Of a stretch of 64,000 bases of DNA, positions 43,748-52,713 are shown piece by piece. The notes under the pieces are model-generated. The model made no database searches and had not been told where the DNA came from. It saw nothing but the letters and a program-made list of their open reading frames with translations. Positions within the stretch are counted from its first letter, which is position 1. Each line of letters begins with the position of its first letter. A program made the position numbers and the translations under genes. The stretch is from Empedobacter sedimenti (GTDB taxonomy: Bacteria; Bacteroidota; Bacteroidia; Flavobacteriales; Weeksellaceae). The stretch covers positions 1 through 64,000 of the forward strand of contig NZ_JASCQG010000003.1 of assembly GCF_030005555.1 (NCBI RefSeq). Reading direction: 5' to 3'.

Positions 43748-46095
43748 TGAAAAACCTACATAAAACAGCTGTTAAACTTACGATTACTATTGGTGCAATT
43801 ACCTTTATAGCGTCTTGTAGTAATACTCGATTTTTAGAAGAAGGACAAGAACTTTATACTGGTTCTACACTAAAAGTTGAAGGCGATTCATTATCAAAAA
43901 AAGAAAAAACGGCTTTAAAAGATCAGTTGCAGTCGACTATTATTCCAAAACCTAATTCAAGTTTTCTTGGTTTACGACCTCGTTTATATATTTACAACAT
44001 TACAAGCGAACCTAAGAAACAAAAGGGACTAAAATATTGGTTAAAATATAAAGTTGGCGAAAAACCGGTGTTAATGAGTGATGTTGACATTGAGTTTAAC
44101 AAAAACATTCTCGTTAATTATTCGGAGAATAAAGGTTATTTCAATGCAAAAGCGAAAAGTGATACTATCAGCAAAAACAAAAAAACTGAAGTTCATTACG
44201 AGCTAAATCCAAATGCGAGATATTATATCAGTCAAATTCATTTTCCGAAAGACACAAGCTCTGTTGCGAATCGAGAAATAGCGCAAACACAAGACAAAAC
44301 TTTATTAAAAGCCGAACAACCTTTTGATTTGGATATAATAAAAGCTGAAAGAGAACGCATCGATACAAGACTGAAAGAGAAAGGTTTTTATTACTTTCAT
44401 CCTGATAATATCATTGTACAAGCTGATAGTACTGTTAGTAAAAATCACAAAGTTGAGTTATTTGTCAAGTTAAAAAACAATACACCTCAGCAATCTAAAA
44501 ATCAATATACAATTGATAAAGTGATTGTTTTTCCTGATTATAATTTACGTGATGTAAGAGATGGTAAATACTCTATTCCCATGCCTACAGATAGTTTAGA
44601 GAAATATTCGAAAGACAATTTTTATATGATTGACTCCAAGAATAATTTTAAATCTAAAGTATTTGATCGTGCATTATATTTTCAGAAAGGAGATTTATAT
44701 AATCGTGCAGATCATAATTTATCACTTAATCGATTAATCAGTTTAGGCGTTTTTAAATTTGTTAAAAATGAATTTATTTTATCAGATCCTGAAAACAACA
44801 AGTTTGATGCTTATTATTTATTGACTCCAAGAGAATTTCAATCATTACGATTAGAAGTTTTAGGAAGAACAAATTCCGCAAATTATGGTGGTGGCGAATT
44901 AAATCTGAATTGGACACATCGCAACATTTTCAGAGATGCAGAGCAGTTAAAAATGGCTTTATTTGGTGCTTTTGATATGCAATTAGGAGGACCAAAAGAT
45001 GCAAACAATATATTTAGAGCAGGTTTCAATTCGCAGTTATCAATCCCAAGAATTGTTGCTCCTTTCAAATTCAATTCTTCAAGTGCATTTGTACCACGAA
45101 CTAATATTGCGATTAGTTACGAATTTCAGGACAGAACAAAATTATACACGCTTCATAATTTTAATACCTCATTTGGTTATGTTTGGAAAGAAAACGCGAG
45201 AAAAGAGCATGAATTAAAGCTTTTGGACGCTACATTGGTTTTTCCGCAGAAAGTGACAGATGAATACAATAGTAAAATTTATGATTCGATAGGTAATGTG
45301 ATCAACCCAAGTCTTAAACGAGTTGTAGACAAACAATTAATTTTCGGTTCTACTTACGCTTATACTTATACCACAACAATGTTACCACGAACAAATACAA
45401 TTTATTATCGCGGAACAATTGATTTAGCAGGTAATATAGCTGGCTTAATTTCAGGCGGAAACGCTAAAAAAGATGATCAAAAAGAGATTTTCAAAATTCC
45501 ATTTAGTCAATATGCAAAAATGGAACATGACTTTAGATTCTATCATAAATTAAGTGAAAAATCATCTATCGCAACTCGTTTTATAGCTGGTGTTGCTTAC
45601 CCTTATGGTAACTCAGAATATATTCCGTTTTCAAAACAATTTTTTGTAGGAGGAAGTAATAGTATCAGGGCATTTAGGGCACGTACTTTAGGACCCGGAA
45701 GCTACGATCCTCGTACTCAAAACGCAAGTTTCTACTTTGATCAATCGGGAGATATTAAGTTAGAGTTGAATGCAGAATATCGCGCAAATCTCTTTAGTTT
45801 TCTAAATCTTGCAATATTTGCAGATGCGGGAAATATATGGTTGGTAAATGAAGACGAAACTCGCCCAGGAGGAAAATTTTCGAAAGATTTTATGAGCGAA
45901 ATTGCAGTTGGAGCCGGAATTGGATTACGCTTCGATTTCTCTATTATGGTACTTCGATTAGATGTTGCAACTCCATTACGCGTCCCGTATTATGACAAAG
46001 GTGATCGTTGGGCTTTTGATGAAATAGATTTTAGTGATAAAACTTGGCGAAAAGACAATCTAATTTTCAATATTGCAATTGGATATCCTTTTTAA
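43747..46095 (+). CDS. tamL: TamL: BamA/TamA-family outer-membrane protein with lipoprotein signal
   Basis: 782 residues. Lipobox FIASC gives a lipidated Cys24, the feature that separates the Bacteroidota TamL form from proteobacterial TamA. POTRA-like domains fill ~40-370; the C-terminal ~400 residues form the Omp85 barrel with FVGGSNSIRAFRARTLGPGSY (the L6 VRGF/Y-like motif) and a final strand ending IAIGYPF. Partner of TamB in envelope biogenesis. The TAATG overlap with tamB couples their translation. Ends at a bidirectional terminator. Confidence 0.9.
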   Translation: MKNLHKTAVKLTITIGAITFIASCSNTRFLEEGQELYTGSTLKVEGDSLSKKEKTALKDQLQSTIIPKPNSSFLGLRPRLYIYNITSEPKKQKGLKYWLKYKVGEKPVLMSDVDIEFNKNILVNYSENKGYFNAKAKSDTISKNKKTEVHYELNPNARYYISQIHFPKDTSSVANREIAQTQDKTLLKAEQPFDLDIIKAERERIDTRLKEKGFYYFHPDNIIVQADSTVSKNHKVELFVKLKNNTPQQSKNQYTIDKVIVFPDYNLRDVRDGKYSIPMPTDSLEKYSKDNFYMIDSKNNFKSKVFDRALYFQKGDLYNRADHNLSLNRLISLGVFKFVKNEFILSDPENNKFDAYYLLTPREFQSLRLEVLGRTNSANYGGGELNLNWTHRNIFRDAEQLKMALFGAFDMQLGGPKDANNIFRAGFNSQLSIPRIVAPFKFNSSSAFVPRTNIAISYEFQDRTKLYTLHNFNTSFGYVWKENARKEHELKLLDATLVFPQKVTDEYNSKIYDSIGNVINPSLKRVVDKQLIFGSTYAYTYTTTMLPRTNTIYYRGTIDLAGNIAGLISGGNAKKDDQKEIFKIPFSQYAKMEHDFRFYHKLSEKSSIATRFIAGVAYPYGNSEYIPFSKQFFVGGSNSIRAFRARTLGPGSYDPRTQNASFYFDQSGDIKLELNAEYRANLFSFLNLAIFADAGNIWLVNEDETRPGGKFSKDFMSEIAVGAGIGLRFDFSIMVLRLDVATPLRVPYYDKGDRWAFDEIDFSDKTWRKDNLIFNIAIGYPF

Positions 46096-46116
46096 AAATT
46101 TTGAAATTGCTTTACA

Positions 46117-46150
46117 TAAAAAAACTCAACCAAATTGGTTGAGTTTTTTT
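46117..46150. terminator. Bidirectional terminator after tamL
   Basis: ACTCAACC (46124-46131) pairs with GGTTGAGT (46137-46144) between A and T runs. The stem is the same as in the terminator at 32340. Confidence 0.88.
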
Positions 46151-46170
46151 ATTATAATTCAAATAATTAA

Positions 46171-46839
46171 CTATTTAAAATTAATTTTTCCTCCAGCAAT
46201 CTTTTTCTGATTACGTCTTTCTGGATTTCCATAAATATCAATCACACCTCCTGCTCTTGTTTTTGCATCAACAGAATCTGTAGAAGTTGCTTCTATTACA
46301 CCTCCAGCATTTGTAGTTAATGATGAACTTTGAGCTTCTAATGTTTTAGAAAAATATTTTCCTCCCGAATTAGAAATTACGGTTTGAGTTTCAGCTTTAC
46401 CTCTCAAAATAACTTCTGCTCCAGAGTTTATTTTCACTTCTAATCTATTAACATCTACAGGTAATTTGATTGACGAACCCTCGTTTGATGTTAAGTTTAA
46501 TGATTGAACTTTTACTTCATCATCCGAATAAATAGTAGATCCTTGACTTGCTTGTATATCGTACAACGATTTGTAATATACTTTTACAGTTGCTTCACCA
46601 CCTTGCATTAGTTTTACACCTGTCATTTTCAGTTTCAATTCTCCATTATTATTCTCAACTTGTACATCTTCAGCATTTACACCGTCAATTACAACAAGAT
46701 TTTTAAGAGATGAAATCAACTCTACAGGAATTTTATCATAAACTTTTAGTTTATTAAATTCACCAACATTTCGTTCTACTTGTGCAAAAGAAAAAGTTGC
46801 ACTAAATAAAGTGACCGCTGTGATTAAGATATTTTTCAT
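46171..46839 (-). CDS. Head-GIN domain (DUF2807) exported protein
   Basis: 222 residues with signal peptide MKNILITAVTLFSATFSFAQ. The body is a right-handed beta-helix of head-GIN/DUF2807 type: VGEFNKLKVYDKIPVELI..., regularly spaced turns (GVNAEDVQVENNNGELKLK, NSGGKYFSKTLEAQSSSLTTNAGG) and the end AKTRAGGVIDIYGNP. Function unknown; members are usually periplasmic or surface adhesion/regulatory proteins. Convergent with tamL. Confidence 0.85.
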   Translation of the reverse strand: MKNILITAVTLFSATFSFAQVERNVGEFNKLKVYDKIPVELISSLKNLVVIDGVNAEDVQVENNNGELKLKMTGVKLMQGGEATVKVYYKSLYDIQASQGSTIYSDDEVKVQSLNLTSNEGSSIKLPVDVNRLEVKINSGAEVILRGKAETQTVISNSGGKYFSKTLEAQSSSLTTNAGGVIEATSTDSVDAKTRAGGVIDIYGNPERRNQKKIAGGKINFK

Positions 46840-46928
46840 AAAAAAAGTTTTCTATTTTGATGTTGAATTTACACAAAATTCAAACCAAAATAGAAAACCT
46901 ATGTTATTTTAAAAAATTTAAAATTTTA

Positions 46929-48170
46929 TTATTTTGCTCCTTCTGCTGTTAATTCGGCAATACGAACAATAATTTCTGTTGCTTTTTCCATAGATTCTAC
47001 AGGTACATATTCGTAAGGTCCGTGGAAATTATGACCTCCAGCAAAAATATTAGGACAAGGTAATCCCATAAAAGATAAACGAGCACCATCAGTACCACCA
47101 CGAATTGGTTTGATATTTGGCGTAACTCCACAATCTTTTAAAGCTTGTTCTGCGATTTCAACTGATTGGAATTTCTCTTTTACTTTCTCGATCATATTAA
47201 AATATTGATCTGAAACTTCAGCTGTAATTACTTCATGATCAAAACGCTCTTGAATATCAGCAGCAATCTGTAAAAATAAAGCTTTACGCGCTTCATATTG
47301 CTCCATATCATGATCACGGATAATGTAAACCATTTTTGCTTCAGATACATTTCCTGTAATTTTAGCTAAATGGAAAAATCCTTCGCGACCGTCAGTTAAT
47401 TCAGGAACTTCATCATTTGGTAATTGAGCTGCAAATTCCATTGCAATATTAGATGCATTAATCATCTTATCTTTTGCATAACCTGGGTGAACAGATTTAC
47501 CTTTGATTGTTACAATTCCAGAAGCAGCGTTAAAGTTTTCGTATTCTAATTCTCCAATTTCAGAACCATCCATTGTGTATCCCCATTCGGCTCCAAATTT
47601 CTCAACATTAAAGAAATCTGCACCACGACCAACTTCTTCGTCAGGAGTAAACCCAATCGCGATACGTCCGTGTTTAATTTCTGGATGAGCGATCAAATAT
47701 TCTGCAGCTGTTACAATTTCTGCAACACCAGCTTTATCATCAGCACCTAATAATGTTGTACCATCAGTTGTAATGATAGTTTGTCCTTTATATTGTGTTA
47801 ATTCAGGAAACTCATTTGGCGATAAAATCATTGATTCGTTCAATTTAATATCTCCTCCATCATAATTTTCCCAAATTTGAGGTTGTACATTTTCTCCAGA
47901 AAAATCTGGTGAAGTATCCATATGAGAAACAAACCCAATTGTAGGCACTTCGTGATCTACTGTAGAAGGAACATATCCAAAAACATATCCGTTTTCATCA
48001 ATTGAAACATCCTCTAAACCGATTTGTTTTAACTCTTCAACCAAATAATTTGCTAAATCCCATTGACGATCTGTACTAGGAAATTTATCTAAGAAAGCCT
48101 CACTTTCAGTATAAGTTTTAACATATTTCAAAAAGCGTGTTACCAACTTTTCTCTCCATTCTGTTTGCAT
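46929..48170 (-). CDS. pepT: Peptidase T (tripeptide aminopeptidase, M20B)
   Basis: 413 residues. Zinc ligands and catalytic residues sit in the usual motifs: GFVSHMDTSPDFSG (His, Asp), LLGADDKAGVAEI (bridging Asp), FTPDEEVGRGAD (catalytic Glu and ligand), YTMDGSEIGELE (Asp), and the final FAGGHNFHGPYEYVP (His). It releases the N-terminal residue of tripeptides in the cytoplasm (EC 3.4.11.4). Divergent from the HMG-CoA lyase gene, with overlapping promoters in a 64-bp gap. Confidence 0.95.
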   Translation of the reverse strand: MQTEWREKLVTRFLKYVKTYTESEAFLDKFPSTDRQWDLANYLVEELKQIGLEDVSIDENGYVFGYVPSTVDHEVPTIGFVSHMDTSPDFSGENVQPQIWENYDGGDIKLNESMILSPNEFPELTQYKGQTIITTDGTTLLGADDKAGVAEIVTAAEYLIAHPEIKHGRIAIGFTPDEEVGRGADFFNVEKFGAEWGYTMDGSEIGELEYENFNAASGIVTIKGKSVHPGYAKDKMINASNIAMEFAAQLPNDEVPELTDGREGFFHLAKITGNVSEAKMVYIIRDHDMEQYEARKALFLQIAADIQERFDHEVITAEVSDQYFNMIEKVKEKFQSVEIAEQALKDCGVTPNIKPIRGGTDGARLSFMGLPCPNIFAGGHNFHGPYEYVPVESMEKATEIIVRIAELTAEGAK

Positions 48171-48180
48171 TGCGTTTTAA

Positions 48181-48213
48181 TTTTTGTCAAAATTAGTAAA
48201 TTATCTACCTTTA
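48181..48213 (+). promoter_or_regulatory. Promoter of the HMG-CoA lyase gene
   Basis: TTTTTG (48181-48186), 19-nt spacer, TACCTTTA (48206-48213), one base off TAnnTTTG. It leaves a short leader before the ATG at 48235. Confidence 0.5.
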
Positions 48214-48222
48214 ATGCGCAAA
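48188..48222 (-). promoter_or_regulatory. Promoter of pepT
   Basis: On the minus strand TTTG (48219-48222), 23-nt spacer, TAATTTTG (48188-48195). It overlaps the opposite-strand promoter at 48181-48213. Confidence 0.5.
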
Positions 48223-48234
48223 TAACACAAAAAA

Positions 48235-49101
48235 ATGAGTGATTCAACTTTTAAAATTATTGAATGCCCACGCGATGCGATGCAAGGTAGAAAAGAGTTT
48301 ATACCAACTGACGCGAAGATAGATTACTTAAATCGATTATTAACAGTCGGTTTTGAAGCGATTGACTGTGGAAGCTTTGTATCACCAAAAGCGATTCCGC
48401 AAATGGCTGATACGAAAGAAGTTTTAGACAATATTGACACTTCTACTACAAAGTCAAAATTATCTGTTGTTGTAGCCAATAAAAGTGGTGCTATAAAAGC
48501 TGCAGAACATGTGAAAGTAGATATCATTGGATTTCCTTTTTCGATTTCGGAGAATTTTCAGCAATTTAATACAAACAAAAGTAGAGAGGAAGCTTTTGAA
48601 ATGGTAAAAGAAATTAATGAAATTGCTTTGGATAACGGAAAACATATGTTAATTTACCTTTCGATGGCGTTTGGGAATCCTTATGAAGAGATTTGGAATG
48701 AAGAAATCGTAAAAGAATGGACTCAAAAAATGGCAGATTTAGGAATTACATCAATTAATTTGTCAGATACAATTGGTGTAGCTGATGAAAAAACGATTGT
48801 AGATTTATTCCAAAATTTAATTCCACATTATCCAGAAATCGAATTTGGTGCTCATTTTCATACTATTTACACTGATTGGCATTCAAAAATACAAGCCGCT
48901 TATGACAATGGTTGTAGACGTTTTGATGGTGCAATAAAAGGTTTGGGAGGCTGTCCTATGTCAAAAAGTGATATGGTAGGAAATATGCCCACAGAGAAGT
49001 TGATAAGCTTTGCAAATGAACACAAAGAAAATCATGGTTTAAATCTTTTTGATTTTGAATCTGCTTGGAATGTTTCGTTGCGTACATTTGGCTTAGTTTA
49101 A
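48235..49101 (+). CDS. Hydroxymethylglutaryl-CoA lyase
   Basis: 288-residue TIM-barrel enzyme that splits HMG-CoA to acetyl-CoA and acetoacetate, the last step of leucine catabolism (EC 4.1.3.4). Catalytic Arg-Asp pair in ECPRDAMQG, metal-binding HxH in FGAHFHTIY, signature loop cysteine in GLGGCPMSKSDMVGN, followed by MPTEKL. No other leucine-degradation genes are nearby. A related aldolase of the HMGL-like family is the main alternative, but the GGCP loop fits the lyase. Confidence 0.88.
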   Translation: MSDSTFKIIECPRDAMQGRKEFIPTDAKIDYLNRLLTVGFEAIDCGSFVSPKAIPQMADTKEVLDNIDTSTTKSKLSVVVANKSGAIKAAEHVKVDIIGFPFSISENFQQFNTNKSREEAFEMVKEINEIALDNGKHMLIYLSMAFGNPYEEIWNEEIVKEWTQKMADLGITSINLSDTIGVADEKTIVDLFQNLIPHYPEIEFGAHFHTIYTDWHSKIQAAYDNGCRRFDGAIKGLGGCPMSKSDMVGNMPTEKLISFANEHKENHGLNLFDFESAWNVSLRTFGLV

Positions 49102-49155
49102 TCTTAACAATAAACTAAAAAATCAATTCTTTTGTTAAAGGAAATTAAAATATGC

Positions 49156-49183
49156 TTGACTTTAACAAAAAAAGTTAAATTTG
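49156..49183 (+). promoter_or_regulatory. Promoter of the SurA-like gene
   Basis: TTG (49156-49158), 17-nt spacer, TAAATTTG (49176-49183), an exact -7 match, with a ~33-nt leader before 49223. Confidence 0.55.
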
Positions 49184-49222
49184 CTGATCGATAAGTTATA
49201 TTATCCAGCTTAGAATATAAAA

Positions 49223-50608
49223 ATGAAATTAAAGTATATGAAATTTAAATCGACTATGATGTTGTTAATCGCAACATTATTTACGGTAAATACTTTTGCA
49301 CAAACTGCAAAAACAACACCTAAACGCCTTGCTAAAGTAGATGGTATTGCGGCTGTAGTTGGAGATCAAATTGTTTTAGAATCTGATGTTGATCGTGATT
49401 ATTTAATGACTCAACAACAAGGAATGAAAGTTGAGGACAAATGTGATTTCTTAAATGACATTATGTTAGACAAAATGTTAGTAGATCGTGCAAAACAAGA
49501 TACTTTAATCAAAGTTACACAAGATGAGGTAACACGTCAGTTAAATGGTCAAATTGAAGGGTGGATTGCTCAAGCTGGTGGTGAAAAACAAATTTTAGAT
49601 TATTTTGGATTCCGCACAATGGCTGAAATGAAGAATGAAATGAAATATCTTGTTGAAGATAATATCTATGCTCGTAACAAAAAAGAAATGGTTACTAAAG
49701 GTGCAGATGCTACTCCAGAAGAAGTTCGTTTATTTTTTGAGAAACATCAAGGAGAATTACCAGATATGAAAGACGAGGTTTCTATAAGCCATATTGTTCT
49801 TTATCCTGAAGTTTCTGCTCAAAATCAACAAAAGATTATTGATCAATTAAAAGAGATCAAAAAAGAAGTGGAAGAAGGAGCGTCTTTTGCTACAAAAGCA
49901 ATTTTATATTCAGAAGATCCAGGTTCTGCTAGCAATGGTGGTGAAATCAAAAAAGTATTACGAGGAAAAATGGTAAAAGAATTTGATGCTGTTGCATTTA
50001 ATTTACAAGAAGGTGAAATTTCTGAACCATTCAAAACTGATTTTGGATATCATATCATTAAATTAGAGAAACGTAAAGGTCAAGAATTAGATTTACGTCA
50101 TATTTTGGTTACATTAAAACCTACTGAAGAAGAAATTAAAGCAGCAAATAATAAATTAGATTCGATCCGAATTTTAATTAACGAAGGTAAAATGACTTTT
50201 AAAGATGCAGCATTAAGATTTTCTGACGATAAATTCACGAAATTTAACTCAGGAAACATCATGAATCCAAACTCTGGTGATGATCGTTTTGAAAAAATGG
50301 CTTTACCTATACCAATGTTTACAGCGATTACAGCTTTAAATCCTGGAGATATTTCTTCTGTTTTTGAAGATGATTTTGATAATAGAAAATCTGTTCGTAT
50401 TATTAAGTTAGATAAATTTTATCCTGAACATAAAATTAACTACGAGGATGATTATTACAGAATCCAGAAATTCGCAATTCAAGACAAAGAACGTACAATG
50501 TTGTTAGATTGGGTAAAACGTCAGGTTGGTGATGCTTATGTAAAAATCGGTAACGAATACCAAAGTTGTAACTTCCCTATCGATTGGGAGAAAAAACAAA
50601 AGAAATAA
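49223..50608 (+). CDS. SurA-like periplasmic peptidyl-prolyl isomerase / chaperone
   Basis: 461 residues; the signal peptide ends NTFAQ. A second ATG five codons in (49238, MKFKSTMMLL) is an alternative start. N-terminal SurA-type domain (VDGIAAVVGDQIVLESDVDRDYL), then two parvulin PpiC domains (~180-280: VSISHIVLYP...DPGSASNGGEIKKVLRGKMVKEFD...PFKTDFGYHIIKL; ~290-395: LDLRHILVTLKPTEEEI...). It should chaperone barrel proteins such as the SusC and TamL products to the BAM complex. Strong own promoter and terminator. Confidence 0.88.
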   Translation: MKLKYMKFKSTMMLLIATLFTVNTFAQTAKTTPKRLAKVDGIAAVVGDQIVLESDVDRDYLMTQQQGMKVEDKCDFLNDIMLDKMLVDRAKQDTLIKVTQDEVTRQLNGQIEGWIAQAGGEKQILDYFGFRTMAEMKNEMKYLVEDNIYARNKKEMVTKGADATPEEVRLFFEKHQGELPDMKDEVSISHIVLYPEVSAQNQQKIIDQLKEIKKEVEEGASFATKAILYSEDPGSASNGGEIKKVLRGKMVKEFDAVAFNLQEGEISEPFKTDFGYHIIKLEKRKGQELDLRHILVTLKPTEEEIKAANNKLDSIRILINEGKMTFKDAALRFSDDKFTKFNSGNIMNPNSGDDRFEKMALPIPMFTAITALNPGDISSVFEDDFDNRKSVRIIKLDKFYPEHKINYEDDYYRIQKFAIQDKERTMLLDWVKRQVGDAYVKIGNEYQSCNFPIDWEKKQKK

Positions 50609-50626
50609 TTAGAATAAATTCTAAAT

Positions 50627-50659
50627 AAAAAAACCACTCAAAATTGAGTGGTTTTTTTT
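50627..50659. terminator. Bidirectional terminator after the SurA-like gene
   Basis: AAACCACTC pairs with GAGTGGTTT around a 6-nt loop, with A and T runs on both sides; it also serves the convergent lipocalin gene. Confidence 0.88.
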
Positions 50660-50677
50660 GTATTCTATCTTATATAA

Positions 50678-51217
50678 TTACTTAGCTATTGTCACTTGTG
50701 ATGGCCAAATTAGTTTAGAAGGTTCAAACCCAACTTTCATAGCCGAATCTAAAAAACGATCTTTTACTTTATCTGAAATTTCTTTTTTACGAGATAAAAT
50801 CCATAAAAACTTATAATCTTCACTTGCAACTAATGCATTGTTATAATCTTTATCAAAATCAATCACATATAATTTACGTGCAAAAGTTGGTAAAAAAGTA
50901 GTTTTAAACAAACCTACATTCTCAATCTCTTGATTTGCGATACCTTCTGTTTTGTCCCAAGCTTTTTTCTTCGCATCATATCCACGTACAATTACTTCTA
51001 AGGATCCGTCTTCGTTCAACGTAAAACGATGAGTAACGTTAGTTTGATTTTTTTGTACTTTATTCTCCAAACGAGCAATTTCGTACCAACGTCCTACAAA
51101 TCCACCCAAATCAAAATTTTGCGCTGGTTTGTATTTCACATTCTTCTTATTATGATTTACGATATATGCAGTCGTCCCAATCGCAAGCGCGGCAAGGGCT
51201 AATTTCTTTAAATTCAT
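50678..51217 (-). CDS. Lipocalin family protein (Blc-like)
   Basis: 179 residues. N-terminal hydrophobic helix (LALAALAIGTTAYIV) without a lipobox, so probably membrane-tethered or with a cleavable signal, unlike the lipoprotein Blc. Lipocalin signature GFVGRWYEIARLENK near 39-53, then VIVRGYDAKKKAWDKTEGIA and VIDFDKDYNNALVASEDYKFLWILSR, the second conserved lipocalin region. Binds lipids or other hydrophobic ligands in the envelope. Single gene, convergent with the SurA-like gene. Confidence 0.87.
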   Translation of the reverse strand: MNLKKLALAALAIGTTAYIVNHNKKNVKYKPAQNFDLGGFVGRWYEIARLENKVQKNQTNVTHRFTLNEDGSLEVIVRGYDAKKKAWDKTEGIANQEIENVGLFKTTFLPTFARKLYVIDFDKDYNNALVASEDYKFLWILSRKKEISDKVKDRFLDSAMKVGFEPSKLIWPSQVTIAK

Positions 51218-51341
51218 TCTTCTAAATTGTTAGGTTGCAAATGTATCAATAAAAATAAAATTGAAAAAATCAGATTTCTAATTTTGATATTATTAAAATA
51301 ATATTTAATTTTATTTAAAACACTTTTAATTTTATTTAAAA

Positions 51342-51617
51342 ATGATTAAAAAATTACCTGTCTTATGTCCTAGTTGCGAAGGAGAATTAGCTGTAGAGAA
51401 ATTAACTTGTAATAATTGTCAAACACAAGTTGTCGGAAATTATGAACTTCCTTTATTCTTAAAACTTACAAACGAAGAACAAGCTTTTATTATGCAGTTT
51501 TTTGTAAACTCTGGCAGCTTAAAAGATATGGCAAAAGATTTTGAAGTGAGTTACCCAACCATGAGAAATAAAGTTGATGACTTGATTAGTAAGATTAAAA
51601 CTATGTCCGATGAGTAA
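51342..51617 (+). CDS. DUF2089-like zinc-ribbon / helix-turn-helix protein
   Basis: 91 residues. Zinc ribbon with Cys9, Cys12, Cys23 and Cys26 (LCPSCEGEL...LTCNNCQTQ), followed by a winged or simple HTH (EEQAFIMQFFVNSGSLKDMAKDFEVSYPTMRNKVDDL). This fits DUF2089, taken to be a DNA-binding regulator. Its stop overlaps the next gene by 8 nt. Probably controls its own membrane-protein operon. Confidence 0.85.
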   Translation: MIKKLPVLCPSCEGELAVEKLTCNNCQTQVVGNYELPLFLKLTNEEQAFIMQFFVNSGSLKDMAKDFEVSYPTMRNKVDDLISKIKTMSDE

Positions 51618-52089
51618 AGAATTTACAGTTTCTATGTCACCTTTCTTTAAGGTAACTACAATTTTTTTGGTTTTATTATTAATCTTAATTGGTGGAATAT
51701 TACTTAAAGAAACAGAAATATATATTGCAGCTATTTATGTAATTATCATTTATCCATTGTTTTTATATTATTATTTAATTTCTTTAAATAAAATTAAAGT
51801 TGATTTAAATAATATTTATTTACAATCAAAAATTAAAACAATTGTAATTCCTATTAATCAAATCGAAAATATCTCTCGAAAATCACAAAATAATTTAATG
51901 ATAATTGGAGCAAGAGGAATTTATGGTTTGATCGGAGTATCTATGGACAACTATAAATGTAATATTAAAGATAGAACAAAGCTTATAGCTATCGAATTAA
52001 AAAATGTAAAATATTTGATCAGCTGTGATCAACCTGAAGAGTTCATTAACACAATAAATACAATCAAAAATGATAAAAAAGCTTCTTAA
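51610..52089 (+). CDS. Membrane protein with C-terminal PH-like domain
   Basis: 159 residues: two transmembrane segments (~13-55) followed by a ~100-residue beta-rich domain (VDLNNIYLQSKIKTIVIPINQIENISRK...RGIYGLIGVSMDNYKC...LIAIELKNVKYLISCDQPEEFINTI) that looks like a bacterial PH domain. The DQPEEFI ending is typical of such domains. Overlaps its neighbours on both sides (8 and 20 nt), so strongly coupled. Exact family not certain. Confidence 0.7.
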   Translation: MSKEFTVSMSPFFKVTTIFLVLLLILIGGILLKETEIYIAAIYVIIIYPLFLYYYLISLNKIKVDLNNIYLQSKIKTIVIPINQIENISRKSQNNLMIIGARGIYGLIGVSMDNYKCNIKDRTKLIAIELKNVKYLISCDQPEEFINTINTIKNDKKAS

Positions 52090-52666
52090 TCCATTCGCTT
52101 TCTACAACGATAAAATCTTACTTGTAATAGGAATAGTAGCTCATTTTGTATTTACTTATATTGCCAAATTAAACGACTCATTTTTTCCAGATTTTTTGAG
52201 TATTAAGAAAAACGGGATACATTACACTTATATTGATTTACTTTATCAAAATACACGTAATCTACTTATTGCAGTTGTTTTACTCTACATTTTAGGAAAA
52301 ATCATCAATAAAAGAACACGAATTATTGACATTGTAAATGTTGTACTAATTTCTAGAATTGCTTATTATATAGTGTTTATCACCGATTTTATTCCGATTG
52401 TCAATAACAACATGGAAAAAGTACTGAAAGGTGTTACGACAAATAATCTGGCCGTTTTACAAGAAACATCTACAATGATTGTTGTATTAATAGTCGCTTT
52501 TGTAGCAATCTTTTTTATTTGCGTAATGTTTTATTATTTGTACATAGGCTTCAAGACTGTGACTAATCTCAAAACAATACAACAAACCTTTGCTTTTATT
52601 GGTACAGTATTGTTAATCATAATCTTTACCTCAATATTAACGCTAATAACACCACTAACGATATGA
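52070..52666 (+). CDS. Five-helix membrane protein, possibly YIP1-like
   Basis: 198 residues, about five transmembrane helices. It begins MIKKLLNPFAFYNDKI, like the PF...W/D start of Yip1-type proteins; the layout of a ~70-residue loop followed by four close helices also fits. Identification is tentative. Last gene of the DUF2089 module, ending at a bidirectional terminator. Confidence 0.62.
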   Translation: MIKKLLNPFAFYNDKILLVIGIVAHFVFTYIAKLNDSFFPDFLSIKKNGIHYTYIDLLYQNTRNLLIAVVLLYILGKIINKRTRIIDIVNVVLISRIAYYIVFITDFIPIVNNNMEKVLKGVTTNNLAVLQETSTMIVVLIVAFVAIFFICVMFYYLYIGFKTVTNLKTIQQTFAFIGTVLLIIIFTSILTLITPLTI

Positions 52667-52681
52667 AAAAAATAAATAATT

Positions 52682-52710
52682 AAAAGAGCTTGAATTTATC
52701 AAGCTCTTTT
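52682..52710. terminator. Bidirectional terminator
   Basis: AAAAGAGCTTGA pairs perfectly (12 bp) with TCAAGCTCTTTT around ATTTA, between the DUF2089 module and the convergent oxidase gene. Confidence 0.88.
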
Positions 52711-52713
52711 AAT

